Assembly (NCBI GenBank): GCA_023388835.1
Contig: JAEWFK010000068.1
Span: 1 to 18,571, forward strand
Direction: 5' to 3'
Length of the DNA stretch: 18,571 nucleotides
DNA from: Pseudomonadota bacterium
GTDB taxonomy: Bacteria > Pseudomonadota > Gammaproteobacteria > Burkholderiales > Burkholderiaceae_B
Position 1 is the first letter of the stretch; the number at the start of each line of letters is the position of its first letter. Made by a program: the position numbers and the translations under genes. The notes below the pieces were generated by a model. It was not told the DNA's origin, did not search any database, and saw nothing but the letters and a program-made list of their open reading frames with translations. Below, one piece after another: positions 14,862-18,571 of the stretch.

Positions 14862-15665
14862 ATGGCCCGCATCGCGCTGGGCATAGCGTACGACGGTTCC
14901 CCCTGGCGTGGGTGGCAGACCCAGCCCGGCGGCCTCACCATCCAGGACACGCTCGAAGCGGCACTTGCTTCTTTCCTCGATCGGCCCGCCGCCACGGTAT
15001 GCGCCGGGCGCACTGACACGGGGGTCCATGCATTGGAACAAGTCGTGCATGTCGATACCCCCGTGGAACGGCGAATGGAGTCGTGGGTCAGGGGCCTGAA
15101 TGCCATGTTGCCGCCTTCGATACGAGTGCAGTGGGCTCGCCTCGTTCCCGAGGATTTTCACGCGCGGTTCTCCGCGAGCGCCCGCAGCTATCTTTATCTA
15201 CTGCGATCAAACCGAGTGGCCAGCCCGATCCTGCATGGAAAGATCGGGTGGACCCACCGCCCCCTCGATCTGCTCTCGATGAAGTCGGCCGCTGCCCGAC
15301 TTATCGGGCGGCATGACTTCAGCGCCTTTCGCTCATCGGAATGTCAGGCGGCCAGCCCCGTCCGCCATATGGAAGATCTTCATATAGACCAGCAGGGCGA
15401 TTTCTTCATTTTCAGATTCCAGGCGAACGCCTTCCTGCACCACATGGTGCGCAATCTGATGGGTGCGTTGGTGACGATCGGGCAGGGCGCCCGTTCGCCT
15501 GAGTGGGTGACCGAACTGCTTGCCCAGCGGGATCGCCGTCTCGCGCCCGCGACCTTCCCGGCGGCGGGCCTCTACCTTGTGCGGGCGGACTACCCTGCCC
15601 ATTTCGAGCTGCCTTCCCGGACAGTGAAAGAGGCTATAGAGAGCCATCTCGGCCTCAAGTTGTAA
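14862..15665 (+). CDS. truA: tRNA pseudouridine(38-40) synthase TruA
   Basis: TruA isomerises uridines 38, 39 and 40 in the anticodon stem-loop of tRNA. The 267-residue product has ALGIAYDGSPWRGWQTQPGG at the N-terminus and CAGRTDTGVHALEQVVH at 48-63, in which Asp52 is the catalytic aspartate. FHARFSASARSYLYLL and the C-terminal HHMVRNLMGALVTIGQG complete the family pattern. The length is normal. The ATG at 14862 follows the fimV stop by 3 bases, so the two genes are tightly linked, as in the leuB-asd-fimV-truA-trpF order known from Pseudomonas. A 110-base gap separates it from the TRAP genes. Confidence 0.97.
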   Translation: MARIALGIAYDGSPWRGWQTQPGGLTIQDTLEAALASFLDRPAATVCAGRTDTGVHALEQVVHVDTPVERRMESWVRGLNAMLPPSIRVQWARLVPEDFHARFSASARSYLYLLRSNRVASPILHGKIGWTHRPLDLLSMKSAAARLIGRHDFSAFRSSECQAASPVRHMEDLHIDQQGDFFIFRFQANAFLHHMVRNLMGALVTIGQGARSPEWVTELLAQRDRRLAPATFPAAGLYLVRADYPAHFELPSRTVKEAIESHLGLKL

Positions 15666-15723
15666 GTTCGACGCGGACATTCCCGGGTCTTTCGACACCC
15701 CCGCGGTTCCCCCACTTCTCTTT

Positions 15724-15751
15724 ACCATCGGTTACGCTAAAATCCGATAGT
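15724..15751. promoter_or_regulatory. Inverted repeat around a -10-like site before the TRAP genes
   Basis: ACCATCGG (15724-15731) and CCGATAGT (15744-15751) are inverted copies with one mismatch, 12 bases apart. TAAAAT (15738-15743) lies in the spacer and could be a -10, though no good -35 is seen. TTTT overlaps and follows the right arm, so a weak truA terminator is the alternative reading. Confidence 0.3.
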
Positions 15752-15775
15752 TTTGCACCAGCTTAAGAGTCCCTG

Positions 15776-16387
15776 ATGAAATTCCTTCTGGCGGTATCGA
15801 GGCTGATCGATGCGTTGAACGAGCGCGTGGGTCAAACGGTATTGTGGCTCACGCTCATCGTCGTTTTCGTGAGCGCGGGAAACGCCGTGGTTCGCAAGGT
15901 GTTCCATGTCAGTTCGAACGCATGGCTGGAGCTGCAATGGTATTTGTTCGGAGCGATCTTCCTGCTTGCCGCCGGCTATACGTACTTGCGCAACGAGCAT
16001 GTGCGGGTCGATGTGCTCGCAAGCCGGCTGCCTCCGCGCACGCAAGTCTATATAGAGATGTTCGGCATCGTGTTCTTCATCTTCCCCGCGGCAGCGCTGA
16101 TTTTTTGGCTCTCACTCCCGTACTTCTACGAGTCCTTTCGATTGCAGGAACTGTCTTCCAACACAGGGGGCCTGATCCGCTGGCCGGCCAAGCTGCTGAT
16201 CCCCGTTGGATTCGGCCTGCTGATATTGAGCGGAGTATCGCGCCTGATCAAGTGCCTGGCTTTCCTGACGGGGCAAGGGCGCAACCCTATGCTCGCTGAA
16301 CACGCACGCAGCGCCGAAGAAGAATTGGCCGAAGAAATACTGAAACAGAACGAAGTCCGCCTGAACGGCGGCACGAAGGGGCGCTGA
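15776..16387 (+). CDS. TRAP transporter small membrane subunit (DctQ family)
   Basis: This is the small integral membrane subunit of a tripartite ATP-independent periplasmic transporter, which works with a large DctM subunit and a periplasmic binding protein to import organic acids by Na+ symport. The 203-residue product has four hydrophobic segments (about 22-42, 52-70, 93-114 and 135-158). Family marks are WLELQWYLFGAIFLLAAGYT, NEHVRVDVLASRLP and GGLIRWPAKLLIPVGF. The acidic C-terminal helix (AEEELAEEILKQNEVR) should be cytoplasmic. AAGAG lies 7 bases before the ATG at 15776. The dctM-type gene begins 2 bases after its stop. The substrate cannot be read from the sequence; longer TRAP systems of this type often carry 2-oxo acids or related carboxylates. 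Confidence 0.92.
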   Translation: MKFLLAVSRLIDALNERVGQTVLWLTLIVVFVSAGNAVVRKVFHVSSNAWLELQWYLFGAIFLLAAGYTYLRNEHVRVDVLASRLPPRTQVYIEMFGIVFFIFPAAALIFWLSLPYFYESFRLQELSSNTGGLIRWPAKLLIPVGFGLLILSGVSRLIKCLAFLTGQGRNPMLAEHARSAEEELAEEILKQNEVRLNGGTKGR

Positions 16388-16389
16388 GC

Positions 16390-18159
16390 ATGGAGTTTTT
16401 TGTAGATAACCTTGCGCCCATCATGTTTTTCAACCTGGTGGTATTTCTGCTGCTGGGTTTTCCCGTTGCATTCACGCTCGCCGCCGTCGGCATCCTCTAC
16501 GGCCTGATCGCCATCGAGTTCGGACTGATGCAGCCGGCGCTGTTCCAGGCACTGCCCAATCGCGTTTTCGGAATCATCGCGAACGATACCTTGCTGGCTG
16601 TGCCGTTTTTCACGCTGATGGGGCTCATACTCGAGCGATCGGGCATGGCCGAAGACCTGCTCGAAACCGTCGGCCATCTGTTCGGGCCGATACGCGGCGG
16701 TCTGGCCATCGCAGTTGTCGTGGTCGGAGCCATGCTGGCCGCCACGACAGGGGTCGTGTCCGCCTCGGTGATTTCCATGGGTCTGATCTCGTTGCCCATC
16801 ATGTTGCGATATGGGTATGACCGGCGCCTTGCGACCGGGGTCATCGCTGCTTCCGGCACGCTCTCGCAGATCATTCCCCCTTCGCTGGTGCTCATTATTC
16901 TTGCCGACCAGTTGGGTCGCTCGATCGGCGACATGTACCGCGGCGCCATGGTGCCCGGGCTGCTGCTCGCTTTGTCGTATATCCTCTATGTCGGCATCAT
17001 GTGTGTACTTCGGCCGAGCAGCGCGCCGGCCCTGCCCAAAGAGGCGCGTATCTATGACCGCCCGGACGGCACACGCGGGCTGAAGTCGTTGCTGGTACTG
17101 ACCGTCATCGCCAGTTCTGTTGCTTGGTTCGGCTCCCAGTATTATTTCCGTTCGCACGAGGCCATCCCTGTGGATGAGCGAGTGGTCATTCTGCTGCTCG
17201 TGTGGGGCATAACAGCCTGGATCATCGCGCTCGTGAATCGCGGGCTGCGGCTGGGTCTGCTTTCTGAAATCGCAGAGCGGGTCACTTTCGTGATGATTCC
17301 GCCGCTGTTCCTGATTTTCCTGGTGCTGGGCACGATCTTCATTGGTGTCGCCACGCCGACGGAAGGCGGGGCCATGGGCGCTGTGGGCGCCCTGGCCATG
17401 GCAGTCTCGCGAGGCCGTTTTTCCTGGAAACTGCTTCGTCAGGCGATGGATTCCACCACCAAGCTGTCCTGCTTTGTCGTGTTCATCCTGGTGGGCTCAA
17501 CTGTGTTCAGCCTGAGCTTTCGGGGTATCAACGGAGACCTCTGGGTAGAGCATCTGTTGATCGATATGCCGGGCGGGGAGTGGGGCTTCATCATCTTTGT
17601 CAGCATTCTCACTTTCGTGCTGGCATTCTTCCTGGATTTTTTTGAACTGGCCTTCATCATCGTGCCCTTGCTCGGTCCGGTGGCTGACAAGCTGGGCATC
17701 GACCTGATCTGGTTCGGAATATTGCTCGCGGTCAACATGCAGACGTCCTTCATGCATCCGCCCTTTGGCTTTGCGCTTTTCTTTCTGCGTTCCGTGGCGC
17801 CCAAGGAAGACTACAAGGACAAGGTCACCGGCAAGACAGTCGCCAGAGTCACGACGGGTCAGATCTACTGGGGATCTGTACCTTTCATCTTCATCCAGCT
17901 GATCATGGTGGCGGCTGTCATGATTTTCCCTGGTATGGTCACGCATTACAAAGCAGATGTGCAGATGGCAGACCCTTCCACAGTGGAATTCGGCGTCGGA
18001 AACATCTATGGTTCGGACGGCTTTGGCGGCGACCCGGCATCGATGTTTGGCGGAGGCGATCCGGCGGCGTCATTTGGGGCGCCTTCAGAAAGCCCTTCGC
18101 CGAGTGAAGCGGCTCCCGAAAGCAGCGCGGCCGACGATCCGGCGGCTGCATTCCGGTAA
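16390..18159 (+). CDS. TRAP transporter large membrane subunit (DctM family), long form
   Basis: This is the transport channel subunit of the TRAP system. The 589-residue product has many membrane segments and the DctM pattern: VVFLLLGFPVAFTLAAVGIL near residue 16, FFTLMGLILERSGMAEDLLE, MLAATTGVVSASVISMGLIS, GTLSQIIPPSLVLIILADQL, GVATPTEGGAMGAVGALA and a C-terminal block with MQTSFMHPPFGFALFF. Usual DctM proteins have about 430 residues. The excess comes from an internal insert (about 212-290) with two more hydrophobic segments and a soluble tail from about 532. The tail is rich in Gly, Ser, Pro and Ala and carries DPASMF, DPAASF and DPAAAF. No binding-protein gene is present in the window. 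trpF starts 41 bases after the stop. Confidence 0.93.
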   Translation: MEFFVDNLAPIMFFNLVVFLLLGFPVAFTLAAVGILYGLIAIEFGLMQPALFQALPNRVFGIIANDTLLAVPFFTLMGLILERSGMAEDLLETVGHLFGPIRGGLAIAVVVVGAMLAATTGVVSASVISMGLISLPIMLRYGYDRRLATGVIAASGTLSQIIPPSLVLIILADQLGRSIGDMYRGAMVPGLLLALSYILYVGIMCVLRPSSAPALPKEARIYDRPDGTRGLKSLLVLTVIASSVAWFGSQYYFRSHEAIPVDERVVILLLVWGITAWIIALVNRGLRLGLLSEIAERVTFVMIPPLFLIFLVLGTIFIGVATPTEGGAMGAVGALAMAVSRGRFSWKLLRQAMDSTTKLSCFVVFILVGSTVFSLSFRGINGDLWVEHLLIDMPGGEWGFIIFVSILTFVLAFFLDFFELAFIIVPLLGPVADKLGIDLIWFGILLAVNMQTSFMHPPFGFALFFLRSVAPKEDYKDKVTGKTVARVTTGQIYWGSVPFIFIQLIMVAAVMIFPGMVTHYKADVQMADPSTVEFGVGNIYGSDGFGGDPASMFGGGDPAASFGAPSESPSPSEAAPESSAADDPAAAFR

Positions 18160-18200
18160 CCGCAACACGGCGGACAGGTAAGAGTGAAAAGGAGACCTCG

Positions 18201-18571
18201 ATGACAACACGTACCCGTATCAAGCTTTGCGGTTTCACGCGCAGCGAGGACATCCAGGCAGCGGTGGCTGCGGGCGCAGATGCCATCGGCCTGATCTTCT
18301 TTTCGAAAAGTCGCCGTGTCGTCACTCGGGCGCGCGCTAAAGCCTTGCGCGACACGGTGCCCGCCTTCGTCAACGTGGCGGCGCTCTTCGTCAACGCCGA
18401 GCCGGAGTTCGTCGAAGACGTGATCCACACAGTTTCGCCGGACGTCCTTCAGTTCCACGGCAATGAGTCGCCCGCGGAATGCGAGCAGTATGGGAAGCGC
18501 TATATCCGCGCATTCCGCGTTGGAGCGCCCGGGATGGAAACCCGAGAAGAAGTCCTCGCCGAGTGCTCGCG
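18201..18571 (+). CDS. trpF: Phosphoribosylanthranilate isomerase (TrpF), cut by window end
   Basis: TrpF performs the Amadori rearrangement of N-(5-phosphoribosyl)anthranilate to CdRP, the third step of tryptophan synthesis. The visible 123 residues start MTTRTRIKLCGFTRSEDIQ, and the KLCGFTR block carries the catalytic cysteine, Cys10. AAVAAGADAIGLIFFSKSRR and LQFHGNESP are further family marks of this TIM barrel. Full-length TrpF is a little over 200 residues, so the catalytic aspartate in the C-terminal half lies outside. AAAAGGAGA ends 5 bases before the ATG at 18201, a strong ribosome binding site. The 41-base gap after the TRAP gene has no evident terminator, so readthrough from the transporter genes is possible. 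Confidence 0.95.
   Translation, partial: MTTRTRIKLCGFTRSEDIQAAVAAGADAIGLIFFSKSRRVVTRARAKALRDTVPAFVNVAALFVNAEPEFVEDVIHTVSPDVLQFHGNESPAECEQYGKRYIRAFRVGAPGMETREEVLAECS

Noticed and set aside
1..18571. Mobile element, phage, toxin-antitoxin or defence system
   Set aside because: I recognised no transposase, integrase, attachment-site repeat or defence-family motif. Apart from a few membrane proteins of unknown function, the genes belong to housekeeping or transport families with known roles.

Overview
The window reads as ordinary, densely coded chromosome of a high-GC betaproteobacterium, most likely Burkholderiales family Alcaligenaceae (Bordetella/Achromobacter/Pusillimonas-like). The lineage call rests on the APH-type homoserine kinase beside a BPSS1780-like membrane protein, the betaproteobacterial form of AroC, and the order leuC-leuD-leuB-asd-fimV-truA-(TRAP)-trpF. 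I see no tRNA, rRNA, insertion sequence, phage gene, CRISPR array or plasmid origin. No gap without a gene exceeds 175 bases.

Layout. 1-1153, minus strand: thrB, then the start of a BPSS1780-family membrane protein cut by the window edge. 1325-2413, plus: dusA, divergent from thrB. 2513-4365, minus: a YihY/BrkB-family membrane protein overlapping a two-CBS-domain protein, so probably one transcript. 4375-6332, plus: a small DUF2069 membrane protein, then selO (ydiU). 6405-8331, plus: aroC, then a lipoprotein M48 metalloprotease. 8501-12848, plus: leuC, leuD, leuB and asd, preceded by a 169-base control region with an inverted repeat, a sigma70-like promoter and two GC-rich hairpins. 12852-15665, plus: a FimV-like LysM/polar-hub protein with an in-frame 15-bp tandem repeat, then truA. 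15776-18159, plus: the two membrane subunits of a TRAP transporter. 18201 to the end: the first two thirds or so of trpF.

Working together. Much of the window is amino acid biosynthesis: isopropylmalate isomerase (LeuCD) and dehydrogenase (LeuB) for leucine, Asd and ThrB for the aspartate family and threonine, AroC for chorismate and TrpF for tryptophan. The rest is RNA modification (DusA, TruA), envelope proteins (YihY, M48 lipoprotein, FimV), protein AMPylation (SelO) and uptake of a probable organic acid (TRAP).

I do not find a convincing undescribed system. The points most worth a second look are the leuC control region, the FimV repeat and missing cytoplasmic domain, the TRAP pair lying inside the otherwise conserved truA-trpF junction without a binding-protein gene, and the repeated tail of its large subunit.
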